DNA of 64,000 nt from an uncultured Bacteroidales bacterium (GCA_946411385.1 CAMKDV010000001.1:62001-126000); one strand, 5' to 3'. Shown: positions 50,592 to 60,974, counted from the stretch's first letter. Made by a program: numbers and translations. The notes: a model not told the origin generated them from the sequence alone.

Positions 50592-51503
50592 ATGAAGATA
50601 GCTTTCACCACCATATTGCCTCAGGAAGGACTGACACGATTGTCGGCTCACGCGCTGTATGTGCCTGTATCTGAGGCGGATATACTGGTGAGCACTTTCG
50701 ACAAGCCCGTCACGCGGGAGATGATCCTTTCCGCTCCTCATCTGCGCTTGATAGCCAACTTCGGCGTCGGCTACAACAACATTGACCTGGATGCCTGTCG
50801 CGAACGTGGCATCCGCGTCACGAACACGCCACAACCTGTCATCGAGCCTACAGCCGAACTGGCTTTTGCCCTGATGATTGACGTAGCGCGACGGGTGAGC
50901 GAGTTCGACCGTGCCATCCGTAACGGTACAGGCGAGCCAATGGCTGTAATGAACAACCTCAGTCACTCTTTGTACGGCAAGACCTTAGGCATTTTAGGCA
51001 TGGGGCGTATCGGTCAAGCCCTTGCCCGCAGGGCGGTTGCAGCCGGTATGAGTGTCATCTACCACAACCGTCATCGCCTGCCGGAAGACATAGAGAGCCG
51101 CTACAATGCCACTTACGTTAATCTTCAGAACGTACTACAGGACAGCGACTACCTGTCACTCAACCTACCCTACACACCCGAGGTGCATCACATCATAGGC
51201 GCGCAGGAACTGGGCATGATGAAGCGCTCGGCATACCTCATCAATACCGCACGCGGAGCACATATCGACGAAGCGGCACTCGTTCATGCCTTGCAGAACG
51301 GCATCATAGCCGGAGCAGCCATGGATGTGTACGAGCACGAACCGCATATCACGGATGAGTTACTGAAACTCAACAATGTGGTGCTCTCGCCCCACACCGG
51401 CACAGGCACGTGGGAAGGACGCCTGGCGATGTGCGAGAACGTCGCGGACAACATCCTCGCTTTCTGCAGGGAGGAATATGATAAAATGAATATAGTATTA
51501 TGA
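50592..51503 (+). CDS. D-2-hydroxyacid dehydrogenase, NAD-dependent
   Basis: 303 residues from ATG 50592, 4 bp after the preceding gene; the frame extends upstream inside that gene but is not conserved. The Rossmann motif is TLGILGMGRIGQALARRAVA. The catalytic triad is Arg in NTARGAHIDEAAL, Glu in MDVYEHEPHI and His in LSPHTGTGT. It interconverts a 2-oxoacid and a D-2-hydroxyacid (glyoxylate/hydroxypyruvate reductase-like); the specificity cannot be read from sequence. Slightly shorter than the usual 315-330 residues. Confidence 0.92.
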   Translation: MKIAFTTILPQEGLTRLSAHALYVPVSEADILVSTFDKPVTREMILSAPHLRLIANFGVGYNNIDLDACRERGIRVTNTPQPVIEPTAELAFALMIDVARRVSEFDRAIRNGTGEPMAVMNNLSHSLYGKTLGILGMGRIGQALARRAVAAGMSVIYHNRHRLPEDIESRYNATYVNLQNVLQDSDYLSLNLPYTPEVHHIIGAQELGMMKRSAYLINTARGAHIDEAALVHALQNGIIAGAAMDVYEHEPHITDELLKLNNVVLSPHTGTGTWEGRLAMCENVADNILAFCREEYDKMNIVL

Positions 51504-51596
51504 TTATCACAATTATAATATTGTGCATACTTAAGCATATACGCTCCAAAAGAACCAAACAACAAACAGCAAATAAATAATTATCTTCATATCAAC

Positions 51597-52124
51597 ATGA
51601 AAAAAATAATTCTTTTGTCTGTAGCAGCCATGATAATGGTTAGCTGCGGAATGATGAAAAGCAGTTCGGCCGGTACTACGGCTCAAACCACTCAGGCAAG
51701 TGCCACAACCACCGCTCCCGCATCGGCTACCTCTGCCGGTCAGGGTGCAGGTAATGCCCTGCTCGCGCTGTACAACCAGTACAAAGCCGACGGCAACAAG
51801 TATGACTACCAGAACATGCAGAACATCCTGAACACCGTAACGCTGGTGGCCAACTGCGAGGGACTGAAAAACAACTACAAGGACAAAACGTACCTCAGCG
51901 ACTTCGGCAAAGGTATGATTGCCAGTTCGCTCGGATTGGTAACGCAGAACAACGTGGAGAGCGTGACCAACAGTCTGGTGGAGATGGTGAAGAGCAGCGA
52001 GACCGTTCAGAATGCCAAGACGCAAACGCAGAACACAGCCAGCACAGCAGCCGGTTATGCCAATACTGCCGCACAGTATGCCGGCGCGTTGAGCACCCTG
52101 CTCGGAGCATTCGCAGGCAAATAA
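51597..52124 (+). CDS. small lipoprotein of unknown function
   Basis: 175 residues. The signal peptide ends MIMVSCG (lipobox Cys17). A Ser/Thr/Ala-rich linker (about 20-48) is followed by a helical domain (about 50-135; NALLALYNQYKADGNKYDYQ) and an Ala/Thr/Gln-rich C-terminus (AGYANTAAQYAGALSTLLGA). I do not recognise a named family with certainty. A 93-bp gap precedes it, containing a small CACAAT/ATTGTG inverted repeat but no consensus promoter. pepT follows after 18 bp. Confidence 0.8.
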   Translation: MKKIILLSVAAMIMVSCGMMKSSSAGTTAQTTQASATTTAPASATSAGQGAGNALLALYNQYKADGNKYDYQNMQNILNTVTLVANCEGLKNNYKDKTYLSDFGKGMIASSLGLVTQNNVESVTNSLVEMVKSSETVQNAKTQTQNTASTAAGYANTAAQYAGALSTLLGAFAGK

Positions 52125-52142
52125 CCTACAAAAACGAAACGG

Positions 52143-53363
52143 ATGAACATTATTGACCGCTTTCTGAAGTATGTATCGTTCTGCACGACCAGCGACGAGC
52201 ATACCAACATGACACCATCTACGCCCGGGCAGATGGAGTTTGCGCGTTATCTGGCAGACGAACTGAAAACCATCGGTTTGCAGGACGTGACGCTGGACAG
52301 CAACGGGTACATCATAGCAACCTTGCCCGCCAACGTAGAGGATGAGGCTCAAGTTCCCATCATAGGCTTCATTGCCCACATGGATACATCGCCCGATGCC
52401 AGTGGCAAACATGTAAAGCCAAGAATAGTATCGGCTTACGATGGGGAAAACATCGTGCTGAACAAGGCGGAGAACATCATTCTGGACACGGCCAAGTATC
52501 CCGAGATTTTGCACTATGTCGGTCAGGATATCATCGTCACCGATGGCAAGACGCTGCTTGGTGCTGACGACAAAGCCGGTATAGCCGAGATCGTGACAGC
52601 CATGGAGTACCTGATTGCCCATCCCGAGATCAAGCATGGCAAGTTGCGCGTCGGCTTCACGCCCGATGAGGAGATAGGTCATGGTGCCGATCACTTCGAT
52701 GTCAAGGCTTTCGGTGCAGATTTTGCCTATACGATGGACGGTGGAGCCATTGGTGAACTGGAGTACGAGAACTTCAATGCAGCCTATTGCTCCATCAAAG
52801 TGCATGGCGTGAATGTGCATCCGGGAGCAGCGTACCATAAGATGATCAATTCGATGCGTATCGCCTTCCAGATTGCCGTTATGCTGCCGCGTTGGGAGAC
52901 GCCCGAGCATACGCAAGGCTACGAAGGTTTCTACCATCTGGTAGGCATGCAGGGTACCGTGGAGGAAACGACGCTGTCGTATATCATCCGCGATCATGAC
53001 CGCACACGTTTCGAGAGCCGCAAACGCGAGCTGGAGCATCTGGTACGCAAGGTCAACCGTGAGTACGGCGAGGGTACGGTGGAGATCCTGATGCGCGATC
53101 AGTATTACAATATGCGCGAGAAGATTGAGCCGGTCATGCATGTGGTGGAGCGCGTCGAGAAAGCGATGCAGGAGGTAGGCATCACGCCGATAATCAAGCC
53201 TATACGTGGCGGGACAGACGGAGCAAGGCTGTCCTTTGAGGGACTACCCTGCCCGAACATCTTTGCCGGGGGCGAGAACTTCCACAGCCGGTTTGAATAC
53301 CTGCCTGTACCGTCCATGCAGAAAGCTTCGGAGCTGATCGTCCGCATTGCTCAAGTTCAATAA
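52143..53363 (+). CDS. pepT: tripeptide aminopeptidase (peptidase T)
   Basis: 406 residues, the standard PepT length. M20 metallopeptidase with di-zinc ligands: [32 protein letters not shown] (bridging Asp), [14 protein letters not shown] (catalytic Glu), YTMDGG and the final His in [11 protein letters not shown]. It removes N-terminal residues from tripeptides in the cytoplasm, the last step of peptide use. It starts 18 bp after the lipoprotein gene. Confidence 0.97.
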   Translation: MNIIDRFLKYVSFCTTSDEHTNMTPSTPGQMEFARYLADELKTIGLQDVTLDSNGYIIATLPANVEDEAQVPIIGFIAHMDTSPDASGKHVKPRIVSAYDGENIVLNKAENIILDTAKYPEILHYVGQDIIVTDGKTLLGADDKAGIAEIVTAMEYLIAHPEIKHGKLRVGFTPDEEIGHGADHFDVKAFGADFAYTMDGGAIGELEYENFNAAYCSIKVHGVNVHPGAAYHKMINSMRIAFQIAVMLPRWETPEHTQGYEGFYHLVGMQGTVEETTLSYIIRDHDRTRFESRKRELEHLVRKVNREYGEGTVEILMRDQYYNMREKIEPVMHVVERVEKAMQEVGITPIIKPIRGGTDGARLSFEGLPCPNIFAGGENFHSRFEYLPVPSMQKASELIVRIAQVQ

Positions 53364-53403
53364 TAAGCCCGTGATGCTATAACTGTCATAATTTCAGATT
53401 GCT

Positions 53404-55140
53404 ATGCACTACTCTCTTCGTGAAGTATTTGCGCCGAAACTGTTCACTACCTTCCGCAAGTATAGCCGCGCTCAGTTCGGTCAGGATGCTCTGGCAGGTA
53501 TCATCGTAGGCATCGTGGCTATCCCGCTGGCGATAGCTTTCGGTATATCCTCCGGCGTCGGTCCTACGGAGGGACTGATCACTGCCATCATCGCCGGACT
53601 GATTATCTCCATGTTTGGCGGCAGCAAAGTGCAGATTGGTGGTCCTACGGGAGCGTTCATCGTCATCATCTACGGCATCATACAGCAGTACGGACTCACC
53701 GGACTGATGATTGCTACCATCATGGCAGGTATACTGCTCATACTCATGGGACTGGCACATCTGGGTTCGGTTATCAAGTTTGTGCCATACCCCGTGATTG
53801 TGGGGTTCACAGCCGGTATAGCCGTGACGATCTTCTCCACGCAGATGAATGATTTCTTCGGTCTCGGGCTGAGCAACGTACCGGCTAACTTCGTGGACAA
53901 GTGGGTATACTATTTCCACCATTTCCAAGTACACTGGTGGGCGTTTGCCGTCGGCATGTTCTCGCTGGCTATATGTATCGTGATGCCCAAACTGACGAAG
54001 CGCATCCCGGGGTCGCTGGCTGCGATTGTGTTTGCTACGTTCGGCGTCTGGCTGCTCAAGGAATATGCTCCCGAGTCATGGGGAATAGCATCGCTGCAGA
54101 CCATCAGCGACCTGTACCAGCTGCCTCATGGCATCCCTGCTCCGCATCTGCCCTCGCTGGAGCTGGCGGAAGGCGAATCGTTCTTCACGCTCGTGCAGAA
54201 ACTCTTCCCGTCGGCATTCACTATCGCCATGTTGGGCGCTATCGAGTCCTTGCTGTCGGCGATGGTGGCAGATGGTGTGATTGGCGACAAGCATAATTCC
54301 AACACCGAACTGATTGCGCAGGGCATTGCCAATGTAGTTGTCCCCTTCTTCGGCGGCATCCCCGCTACGGGCGCTATTGCCCGCACCATGACCAATATCA
54401 ACAACGGCGGCCGCACTCCCGTAGCCGGCATCATCCATGCTGTCGTGCTGCTCCTCGTATTGCTCTTCCTGGGGCAGCTGGTAGGCATGATACCGATGGC
54501 ATGTCTGGCTGCCGTGCTCATCATGGTCAGCTACTCCATGTCCGGATGGAAGACCATATACGGCCTGATCAAGCATCCCAACCGCGATCTGTATGTGCTG
54601 CTTATCACGTTCTTCCTGACGGTGATATTCGACCTGACGGTAGCTATAGAGGTAGGTATACTGCTGGCGCTGGTGCTGTTCCTGATGCGTACGAGCGAGC
54701 AGACGCAGATACGTACCCTGCACAACGAGATCGACCCGAACGAGGATACCGATATCCAGCTCAATCTCGAACATCTCACCATCCCGCAAGGCGTAGAAGT
54801 GTATGAGATTGACGGTCCGTACTTCTTCGGCATAGCCAACCGCTTCGACGACATCATGACGCACGTCTCCGGCGAGAAATATCCCATCCGTATCATCCGC
54901 ATGCGTAAGGTGCCGTTCGTGGATTCCACGGCGATGCACAACCTGGGCATGCTTATCCAACGCTCGCATAACGAGGGCATCACCATCATCCTCTCGGGCG
55001 TCAAGACACACGTGCTCCATCAGCTGCAGACAGGTGGCATAGAGCAACTGATGAATCCGGACAATATCTGTCCGAATATACACGTCGCTCTCCATCGTGC
55101 CGAACATCTGTTGGCGGAACAAGGGAAAACAACAAAATAG
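53404..55140 (+). CDS. SulP family anion transporter with STAS domain
   Basis: 578 residues. About 11-12 membrane helices span residues 20-430, with the SulP signature region [20 protein letters not shown] at the start of helix 1 and [20 protein letters not shown] further on. A cytoplasmic STAS domain (about 455-570) ends in [20 protein letters not shown]. Substrates in the family include sulfate, bicarbonate and dicarboxylates; this one is unassigned. It lies between pepT (40 bp) and gcvT (22 bp). Confidence 0.94.
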   Translation: MHYSLREVFAPKLFTTFRKYSRAQFGQDALAGIIVGIVAIPLAIAFGISSGVGPTEGLITAIIAGLIISMFGGSKVQIGGPTGAFIVIIYGIIQQYGLTGLMIATIMAGILLILMGLAHLGSVIKFVPYPVIVGFTAGIAVTIFSTQMNDFFGLGLSNVPANFVDKWVYYFHHFQVHWWAFAVGMFSLAICIVMPKLTKRIPGSLAAIVFATFGVWLLKEYAPESWGIASLQTISDLYQLPHGIPAPHLPSLELAEGESFFTLVQKLFPSAFTIAMLGAIESLLSAMVADGVIGDKHNSNTELIAQGIANVVVPFFGGIPATGAIARTMTNINNGGRTPVAGIIHAVVLLLVLLFLGQLVGMIPMACLAAVLIMVSYSMSGWKTIYGLIKHPNRDLYVLLITFFLTVIFDLTVAIEVGILLALVLFLMRTSEQTQIRTLHNEIDPNEDTDIQLNLEHLTIPQGVEVYEIDGPYFFGIANRFDDIMTHVSGEKYPIRIIRMRKVPFVDSTAMHNLGMLIQRSHNEGITIILSGVKTHVLHQLQTGGIEQLMNPDNICPNIHVALHRAEHLLAEQGKTTK

Positions 55141-55162
55141 AACACTAAAAAAACATAATACA

Positions 55163-56230
55163 ATGAAAACAACACCGTATACCGACGTGCATATCGCACT
55201 CGGAGCCAAGATGGCAGAGTTTGCCGGATTTAACATGCCCATCCAGTACCCCACCGGCATCAATCAGGAACATATCATCGTACGCACGGGCGTGGGCGTA
55301 TTTGATGTAAGCCACATGGGTGAGTTCTGGGTGAAAGGTGAGAAAGCCCTGGATTTCTTGCAGTACATCACCACGAACGACGTAAGCAAACTGGAGGCAG
55401 GCAAGGCACAATATACCTGCATGCCCAACGGCAAAGGCGGCATCGTGGATGACCTGATTATTTACAAGTATTCTACCACCAAGTACCTCATGGTAGTCAA
55501 TGCCGGCAATATCGACAAAGACTGGGCTTGGGTGAACGAGCAGAACACCTTCGGCGTAAACCTGGAGAACGCTTCTGACCGCTATGCGCAGCTGGCCGTG
55601 CAAGGCCCGAAAGCCACCGAAATGCTTCAACTGCTCACCGATGCCGACTTGAGTGCTATCCCCTACTATTCGTTCCGTGAATGGTCGTTTGCCGGAGTAC
55701 AAGGCGTTATTCTGAGCAACACGGGCTATACGGGTGCCGGCGGATTTGAGCTGTATTTCCCGAAAGAATATGCCATGCAAATCTGGGATGCGCTGTTCGA
55801 GGTAGGCAAGCCGTTCGGTTTGGCACCTATCGGTCTGGGCGCACGCGACAGTCTGCGTCTGGAGAAATGGTACTGCCTCTATGGGCATGACATCGACGAC
55901 ACCACCTCGCCGCTGGAGGCAGGACTGGGTTGGATCACCAAACTCAATGCCAAGGATTTCATCGACAAAGAGTTCCTGATGAAGCAGAAAGCCGAGGGCG
56001 TGAAACGCAAACTGGTACATTTCGAGTGCATCGAAAGAGCTATCCCGCGTAACGGCTACGAGATTTGTGACAAGGACGGCAACGTCATCGGTAATGTCAC
56101 CTCGGGCATCATGCTGCCTACGACGAAAGTGGGAATAGGTATGGGCTACGTCACAACCGAGCAAGCAGCCAAGGACAACACCATCTACATCAAGATTCGC
56201 GAGAAACTCCAACCTGCAAAGATTGTGTAA
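55163..56230 (+). CDS. gcvT: glycine cleavage system aminomethyltransferase (T protein)
   Basis: 355 residues from ATG 55163 ([20 protein letters not shown]). The frame extends into sulP, but that part is not T-protein. Family features are [48 protein letters not shown] and [20 protein letters not shown]. It transfers the aminomethyl carbon of glycine to tetrahydrofolate, giving methylenetetrahydrofolate, the cofactor used by ThyA. It ends the plus-strand run at a strong terminator. The other gcv genes are not in the window. Confidence 0.97.
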   Translation: MKTTPYTDVHIALGAKMAEFAGFNMPIQYPTGINQEHIIVRTGVGVFDVSHMGEFWVKGEKALDFLQYITTNDVSKLEAGKAQYTCMPNGKGGIVDDLIIYKYSTTKYLMVVNAGNIDKDWAWVNEQNTFGVNLENASDRYAQLAVQGPKATEMLQLLTDADLSAIPYYSFREWSFAGVQGVILSNTGYTGAGGFELYFPKEYAMQIWDALFEVGKPFGLAPIGLGARDSLRLEKWYCLYGHDIDDTTSPLEAGLGWITKLNAKDFIDKEFLMKQKAEGVKRKLVHFECIERAIPRNGYEICDKDGNVIGNVTSGIMLPTTKVGIGMGYVTTEQAAKDNTIYIKIREKLQPAKIV

Positions 56231-56273
56231 TGCGTATGCTACGCTTGTGTTACGTTTGTGTAATACTGACACA

Positions 56274-56315
56274 AAAGCAACAGCCTGTCGATCATCTCGA
56301 CAGGCTGTTTGCTTT
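56274..56315. terminator. strong bidirectional terminator after gcvT
   Basis: Stem CAGCCTGTCGA-tcatc-TCGACAGGCTG (11 bp perfect), extended by AAAGCAA / TTTGCTTT with a one-base bulge, giving A-rich and T-rich flanks for both directions. It separates the plus-strand run from the minus-strand envelope cluster. Confidence 0.95.
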
Positions 56316-56317
56316 AT

Positions 56318-56359
56318 AACTCTTAACTCTTAGCTCTTACCTTTTAACTCTTAACTCCC
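56318..56359. repeat. heptanucleotide array at the end of the Old Yellow Enzyme gene
   Basis: Six units: AACTCTT, AACTCTT, AGCTCTT, ACCTTTT, AACTCTT, AACTCCC. The stop codon (complement of 56344-56346) lies inside, and the terminal residues GVKS are translated repeat. The CTCTTAC-type unit is also found in the rng array. Confidence 0.9.
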
Positions 56360-57627
56360 TTCTGCTCCTCCACGCTGCGGTGGGCGGCGGATTCGAGGCG
56401 GCGGATCTCGCGTTGGATATTGGCGGGAATCTTCTCGCCTTCACGCTCGACGCACTCGTGGCATTTCATCTCCTTGGAGTACATACGGCCTACGCAGTAG
56501 TTGGAGCGGTTGCAGCCGGCATGATAGTGGGGGTTCTGTTTGACATGATTGACGAAATCGGGGTCCTTGATGAGGACATGGGCAAACTGGAAGAGTTCGA
56601 AGCCTTCGTCCATGATCTGCTGGCAGTTATCGCCCGACTGCACGCCACCAACATAGATGAGCGGCACATCCTTTATTGCCTCCTGGAAACGTTTAGCCTG
56701 GGGCATGAAGTACAGTTCCTTGAAGGGAACGGTAGGCGTCATGATGTCGCCCACAAAGGGGATATTGAGGGCAGCCTTGAGCCACCAGAGCGACTTCATA
56801 GGCATGTAATGCGCCAGCGTATGGATAGGCATAGCGCCACCGAGGATAGTCATCGGCGAGCGGCTGACCGTACCACCGGAGAGGACGATGCCATGTACAT
56901 GATGCTTGGCGATCTCCTGCGCGACGCGTATACCTTCGTTGATATCCGAGCCGTGCCAGCAGTCGTCCCACATATTGGTTTTGACAACAACCGCCATATC
57001 GTCCTTAGCATGGAGCATGACCTCGTCAAGAACCTCATTCATGAAGCGTACGCGGTTCTCGAAGCAGCCGCCGTACTCATCGTGACGATGGTTGGTACGC
57101 GGGCTGATGAACTGCGAGATGAGGTAAGCATGGCCGGCATGGATCTCAACGCAATCGAAGCCTGCCTCGCGGCAAAAATCAACCGCCTCGCCGAACTTCT
57201 TTACCAGCGCCTTTATCTCGCTCACTTTCAAGCGGCGATGGATAGTGGGGCTATAGAGGTTGAAGCCATTGGAAGCACTCACCGGCATGCAATGGCAGGT
57301 GGAGAAATGCGTCATATTGCCGCAATGGCCTAACTGGATGCTGGCTTTGGCGCCCTCGGCATGGACGGCATCGGTAAGCTTCTTCAGTCCCGGCAGAGCT
57401 TCGGGACGGACGTACAGCTGTCCGTCGAACGAGACGCCGCTGAGGTCGACAGCACAATAAGCGACAGTAGTCATACCTACTCCGCCATGCGCTACGCTGA
57501 CATGATAATCGTGCAACATTTGTGACGGCACATTGCCGGTACACATATTCTCGAAGGCTGCAGAGCGGATGAATCGGTTGCGCAGGGTGATAGGTCCTAA
57601 CTGAAAAGGTGTGAAAAGTTTGTTCAT
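56344..57627 (-). CDS. NADH:flavin oxidoreductase / Old Yellow Enzyme family
   Basis: 427 residues. A TIM barrel with FMN-binding features: FTPFQLGPITLRNRFIRSAA, KASIQLGHCGNMTHFS, EIHAGHAYLISQFISPRTNH, HDEYGGCFENRVRF and PLIYVGGVQSGDN. The C-terminal cysteines CNRSNYC and CHEC resemble the iron-sulfur site of 2,4-dienoyl-CoA reductase-like members, but one expected Cys is Ser. The larger NAD-binding part of those enzymes is absent. It reduces an activated alkene, substrate unknown. It is last in the minus-strand cluster. Confidence 0.88.
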   Translation of the reverse strand: MNKLFTPFQLGPITLRNRFIRSAAFENMCTGNVPSQMLHDYHVSVAHGGVGMTTVAYCAVDLSGVSFDGQLYVRPEALPGLKKLTDAVHAEGAKASIQLGHCGNMTHFSTCHCMPVSASNGFNLYSPTIHRRLKVSEIKALVKKFGEAVDFCREAGFDCVEIHAGHAYLISQFISPRTNHRHDEYGGCFENRVRFMNEVLDEVMLHAKDDMAVVVKTNMWDDCWHGSDINEGIRVAQEIAKHHVHGIVLSGGTVSRSPMTILGGAMPIHTLAHYMPMKSLWWLKAALNIPFVGDIMTPTVPFKELYFMPQAKRFQEAIKDVPLIYVGGVQSGDNCQQIMDEGFELFQFAHVLIKDPDFVNHVKQNPHYHAGCNRSNYCVGRMYSKEMKCHECVEREGEKIPANIQREIRRLESAAHRSVEEQKGVKS

Positions 57628-57675
57628 TTCTATAGTGTGTAATTATTTTGTTTCTAAATGGTTGTTTATTTTCGT

Positions 57676-58725
57676 TTACTCATGTCGGTGGCGGATAAAG
57701 AAGTCGACGATGATGATCCGCTTCGATAGTGGAGTGCGTAGTTTCTGCGCCAAACTCCGATTCTCTTTCCGTTTGGCGGCAAACGACCGCCTCATCCGCC
57801 AATAATCCCTGCGTGCGCGCAGGATGGCGAGGAACTGCTGTGGTTTGCCTATCATCAATTCATGAAGTGCTGCCACGTAATCCAGCACCCACCTGCATAT
57901 AGACACTCTCGCCAACTGAACTGCCGGCATATTCTTGTATAGCATCAGCAGGTTGTTGCGGAAATTGAGATAGGTCTTCTTGGGATTGTCGTAAGCAAGC
58001 GCTCCGCCTCCCAGATGATAGACCTCGCTCTGCGGCACGCAGACGATGCGATAACCGCGACTATTTAAGCGCCAACAGAAATCAATCTCCTCCATATGGG
58101 CAAAGAACGCTGCGTCCAGTCCGCCTACCTGCTTGTATACCTCTGTCCGTACAAACAGTGCCGCTCCGCTTGCCCAGAAGATGTCGGCTATAGTATCATA
58201 CTGGTGCCGGTCGTCCGCCACATAGTTCATGATGCGACCACGGCAGAAAGGATAGCCCAGCCGGTCGATATATCCTCCGGCTGCTCCGGCATGCTCGAAC
58301 GTAACCGGCTCGTCGGGATGCTGCTGATGGTTCTTCAGTGACGGATACGAGAGAATTTTAGGCTGTGCAGCGGCTACATCCGGATGCGACTGCATATAGT
58401 CCAGAACAGGCTGCAGCCAGCCTTCCGTCACCATCACGTCAGAGTTCAGCAGCACCGTAAACGTGCTGTCCAGCGTTGCGATGGCACGATTGTAGCCGTC
58501 AGCAAAACCGTAGTTGGTATCAAACGCTATGATGCGCAGATGTGCCTGCCCGGCTTGTGGTGTGCCTTCGATGGAGTGCAGGTATGCCAACGAATCGTCG
58601 GTCGAACCGTTGTCTACTACCACCACTTCCGTGTCCGGCATAGTAGTGTGTGCCAATACCGACGGCAGAAACTCCCGCATCACGGCAGTTCCGTTCCAAT
58701 TCAATATGACTACACTACATAGCAT
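57676..58725 (-). CDS. glycosyltransferase family 2
   Basis: 349 residues. The GT-A fold begins SVVILNWNGTAVMREFLPSV; a nucleotide-sugar binding segment is VVVDNGSTDDSLAYLHSI; the DxD-like position lies in FTVLLNSDVMV; and the acceptor region is AFFAHMEEIDFCWRLNSRGY. The C-terminal 90 residues are basic and probably membrane-associated. It resembles rhamnosyl or other polysaccharide transferases and sits between an LpxL-like acyltransferase and an OYE gene, so it may act on envelope glycans. Its ATG (58723-58725) is part of a heptanucleotide unit. Confidence 0.93.
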   Translation of the reverse strand: MLCSVVILNWNGTAVMREFLPSVLAHTTMPDTEVVVVDNGSTDDSLAYLHSIEGTPQAGQAHLRIIAFDTNYGFADGYNRAIATLDSTFTVLLNSDVMVTEGWLQPVLDYMQSHPDVAAAQPKILSYPSLKNHQQHPDEPVTFEHAGAAGGYIDRLGYPFCRGRIMNYVADDRHQYDTIADIFWASGAALFVRTEVYKQVGGLDAAFFAHMEEIDFCWRLNSRGYRIVCVPQSEVYHLGGGALAYDNPKKTYLNFRNNLLMLYKNMPAVQLARVSICRWVLDYVAALHELMIGKPQQFLAILRARRDYWRMRRSFAAKRKENRSLAQKLRTPLSKRIIIVDFFIRHRHE

Positions 58726-58778
58726 TTGTTATTTGTTATTTGTTATTTGTTATTTGTCATCTGTTATTTCGTCATTGG
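58723..58778. repeat. heptanucleotide array spanning the lpxL stop and the GT2 start
   Basis: Eight units: CATTTGT, TATTTGT (four), CATCTGT, TATTTCG, TCATTGG. In the coding direction the unit ACAAATG supplies the GT2 start codon (complement of 58723-58725). The acyltransferase stop (complement of 58750-58752) is inside another unit, and its last residues are repeat-coded. Confidence 0.95.
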
Positions 58779-59688
58779 CCGTTTTGGGCTGCCGGGGTCT
58801 GGAGTATTTCCAGCGGTTGTGCGTCCATAGCCAGAGGTGTGGCTGCTCGCGGATATTGGCTTCCAGCATACGGGCATACTGCTCGGTAACGGACAGACCG
58901 TCTTTCTGCTCGATGGGCATGAAAGTCATCGTGTAGTATCCGCGTTTGGGCGAGCGGATATATCCATATAGGCAGGGGTATCCGAATTTGCGGCTAAGCA
59001 CCTCGCTACCGTTGAGGAACGCCGTTTCCTGATTGAGAAAAGTAGTCCAAACGTGCGCATTGCGCGGCGAGGGTTTCTGATCGGCCAGCATGCCGTACAT
59101 GGGTTTGATATGGCTACCTTTGAGTTGTACCATTCGCCGTAGCAGCAAGTCTTTCTCCACACATTCGCCTCCGCGACGGCTGCGTATGTCGAGCATCAGG
59201 CGGTCGAAATACTTGTTCTTGAGTCGCCTGTAGACGTTACATTCCTGTATGCCTTCCGCCTGGTGCCTGCGTCCGAAATCCGCCACCCACTCCCATGTGC
59301 CCAGATGAGCCAGCATGGTGATAGCTCCGCCATGGTTCATACAAGCATCCGCCAGCACCTGTTCGTTGGGGTACACCATGCGTTCGCGCATCTCGGCATC
59401 CGACATGCCGTAGCCGTAGATGCTCTCGACAAAGAGGTCGGCAAACTGATGATAGAATCGTCGTTCTATCTGCTTGCGTTCCTGTTCGGATTTTTCGGGA
59501 AAAGACAGCCGCAAGTTCTTCTCGACGATCTTCCTTCTGTAGCGCGCAATATAATACAATAGCGGATAAATCAGCGCATCCGCCATTGCATGATGTACGC
59601 ACAAAGGTATATGGCTGATCAGCGACAGTCCTACCCGGCGTCTGCCTTCCGGCTTGGTGTCCGATATTGTGCCTTCCTTATTCGTCAT
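58750..59688 (-). CDS. lipid A acyltransferase, LpxL/HtrB family
   Basis: 312 residues. The HX4E acyltransferase motif is HLGTWEWVAD (His...Glu) after AITMLA; other family segments are VEKNLRLSFPEKSEQERKQI, GMLADQKPSPRNAHVWTTFL and WLWTHNRWK. It adds a secondary acyl chain to lipid A at the inner membrane. A single hydrophobic segment lies near residues 22-46. It overlaps the upstream acidic-protein gene by 11 bp, and its C-terminus (TDDK) and stop lie in a heptanucleotide array. Confidence 0.93.
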   Translation of the reverse strand: MTNKEGTISDTKPEGRRRVGLSLISHIPLCVHHAMADALIYPLLYYIARYRRKIVEKNLRLSFPEKSEQERKQIERRFYHQFADLFVESIYGYGMSDAEMRERMVYPNEQVLADACMNHGGAITMLAHLGTWEWVADFGRRHQAEGIQECNVYRRLKNKYFDRLMLDIRSRRGGECVEKDLLLRRMVQLKGSHIKPMYGMLADQKPSPRNAHVWTTFLNQETAFLNGSEVLSRKFGYPCLYGYIRSPKRGYYTMTFMPIEQKDGLSVTEQYARMLEANIREQPHLWLWTHNRWKYSRPRQPKTANDEITDDK

Positions 59689-60022
59689 CCTCCTCGTAGA
59701 TGCCGTGCTCTACGCCATACTGATACTCAGCATCTTGTATGAGCTGCACCTGTACGCCCGTTACGGGTACTTTATCCAACTTGGCTTGTTCCAGCACATA
59801 GTTAAGCTGCTCCGTTTCATCCACGTAGCCTTCCTTGTACTCAATATCTTCCTCATCGGGATGTTCCTCTGCCAAGCCTACCTTCACCAGGTAGTCATCC
59901 ATCACGTCCAGCACGTAGAGGATATCATCCTCTGTCAGTCCGTACAGCTCTTCTTCCGGCACGTTGGCAATAATGTAATCAAGCAACTCGCGCTCTTGAT
60001 CGTCAATCAATTCATTTACCAT
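59678..60022 (-). CDS. small acidic conserved protein
   Basis: 114 residues, strongly acidic, with no signal or membrane segment. It starts MVNELIDDQERELLDYIIAN and ends IYEEDDE. I do not recognise a named family. The gene lies between cdsA (44 bp) and the lpxL-type gene (11-bp overlap), so it is expressed with lipid-synthesis enzymes. It may be a regulator or adapter, but nothing in the sequence shows this. Confidence 0.85.
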   Translation of the reverse strand: MVNELIDDQERELLDYIIANVPEEELYGLTEDDILYVLDVMDDYLVKVGLAEEHPDEEDIEYKEGYVDETEQLNYVLEQAKLDKVPVTGVQVQLIQDAEYQYGVEHGIYEEDDE

Positions 60023-60066
60023 TTCGATAGTTGTTTTATGGTCAGTTACTATTCTTTGTCGGCCAT

Positions 60067-60960
60067 CTACAGCGTTGCCGTCATAAAGCAGTACAGCAGT
60101 AGGAACGGCACTGCCAGCAGTAGGCTGTCAAAACGGTCCAATACACCTCCATGTCCGGGCAGGAACTTGCCGGAATCTTTTACGCCTACTGAACGTTTCA
60201 GCAGACTTTCCATCAGATCACCCAGCGTGCCGCCTATTACAGCCACCAAGCCGAATCCGGCAGCAATCATGTTCAGTTTCGTGGTCGAGCACTCACCAAA
60301 CACGCCGTTCAGCCATCCGCAATGTGCCAGCAGCAATGCGGTAGCTATCGTAAACAATGCTCCGCCTATCAGGCCTTCCCAGCTCTTCTTCGGGCTGATA
60401 TAGGGTGCCATCTTATGATTGCCGTTCTTGCGTTGGGCGGTAAGCGAACCTACGCAATAGGCTGCCGTGTCGTTCATCCATAGCAGTACAAATACTGCCA
60501 GCAGCAGCCATTTGTCCATCGAGAGAAGTGCAATCATGCACGCAAACGGTATTGCCACCATTGCTTGCCCGCTTAGCAGGTTGCCCCAGTGTTTGGCAGG
60601 TTGAGCCTGTTCGGACAGCAGCAGTTCGCTCAGCAGCGCGCCCATCACCATCGATACGTACAGCGCAGCCAGACCGAACACAATCAGTACGGCTATCTCC
60701 ATATTGCTGAAATAACCTGAGAACGGACTGCTGAATGTTGCGCATAGCACGAGAGAGGTAACAAACAGCACGATGTTGAGCAGCATCCCGAACCAGCGTA
60801 TATGCCTGTCGTCTTGCAGCAACAGGTGCCACTCGCGTACAGCCAGCGTACTCACCACCAGAAACACTCCGGCAAAAGCCAAAGGATGAACGAGGATAGC
60901 AGCTACCACTACTGCTACGTAGATTGCTCCGAAAAGCGTACGTTGTACTAAATTGCTCAT
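60067..60960 (-). CDS. cdsA: phosphatidate cytidylyltransferase
   Basis: 297 residues with about eight membrane helices. The CDS signature is SLLKRSVGVKDSGKFLPGHG followed by GVLDRFDS. The conserved WMNDTAAYCVGSLTA and KMAPYISPKKSWEGLIGGAL are also present. It makes CDP-diacylglycerol from phosphatidic acid and CTP, the precursor of all phospholipids. It is 14 bp downstream of the Wzi-like barrel gene. Confidence 0.97.
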   Translation of the reverse strand: MSNLVQRTLFGAIYVAVVVAAILVHPLAFAGVFLVVSTLAVREWHLLLQDDRHIRWFGMLLNIVLFVTSLVLCATFSSPFSGYFSNMEIAVLIVFGLAALYVSMVMGALLSELLLSEQAQPAKHWGNLLSGQAMVAIPFACMIALLSMDKWLLLAVFVLLWMNDTAAYCVGSLTAQRKNGNHKMAPYISPKKSWEGLIGGALFTIATALLLAHCGWLNGVFGECSTTKLNMIAAGFGLVAVIGGTLGDLMESLLKRSVGVKDSGKFLPGHGGVLDRFDSLLLAVPFLLLYCFMTATL

Positions 60961-60974
60961 ACCTAATTATTTTT

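Noticed and set aside
51531..53141. 536-codon minus-strand frame opposite the lipoprotein and pepT
   Set aside because: It spans two convincing plus-strand genes and their spacer; no recognisable domain.
54076..55263. 395-codon minus-strand frame opposite sulP and gcvT
   Set aside because: Shadow of a transporter gene: rich in His/Tyr/Asp in the pattern produced by reading membrane-helix codons in antisense.
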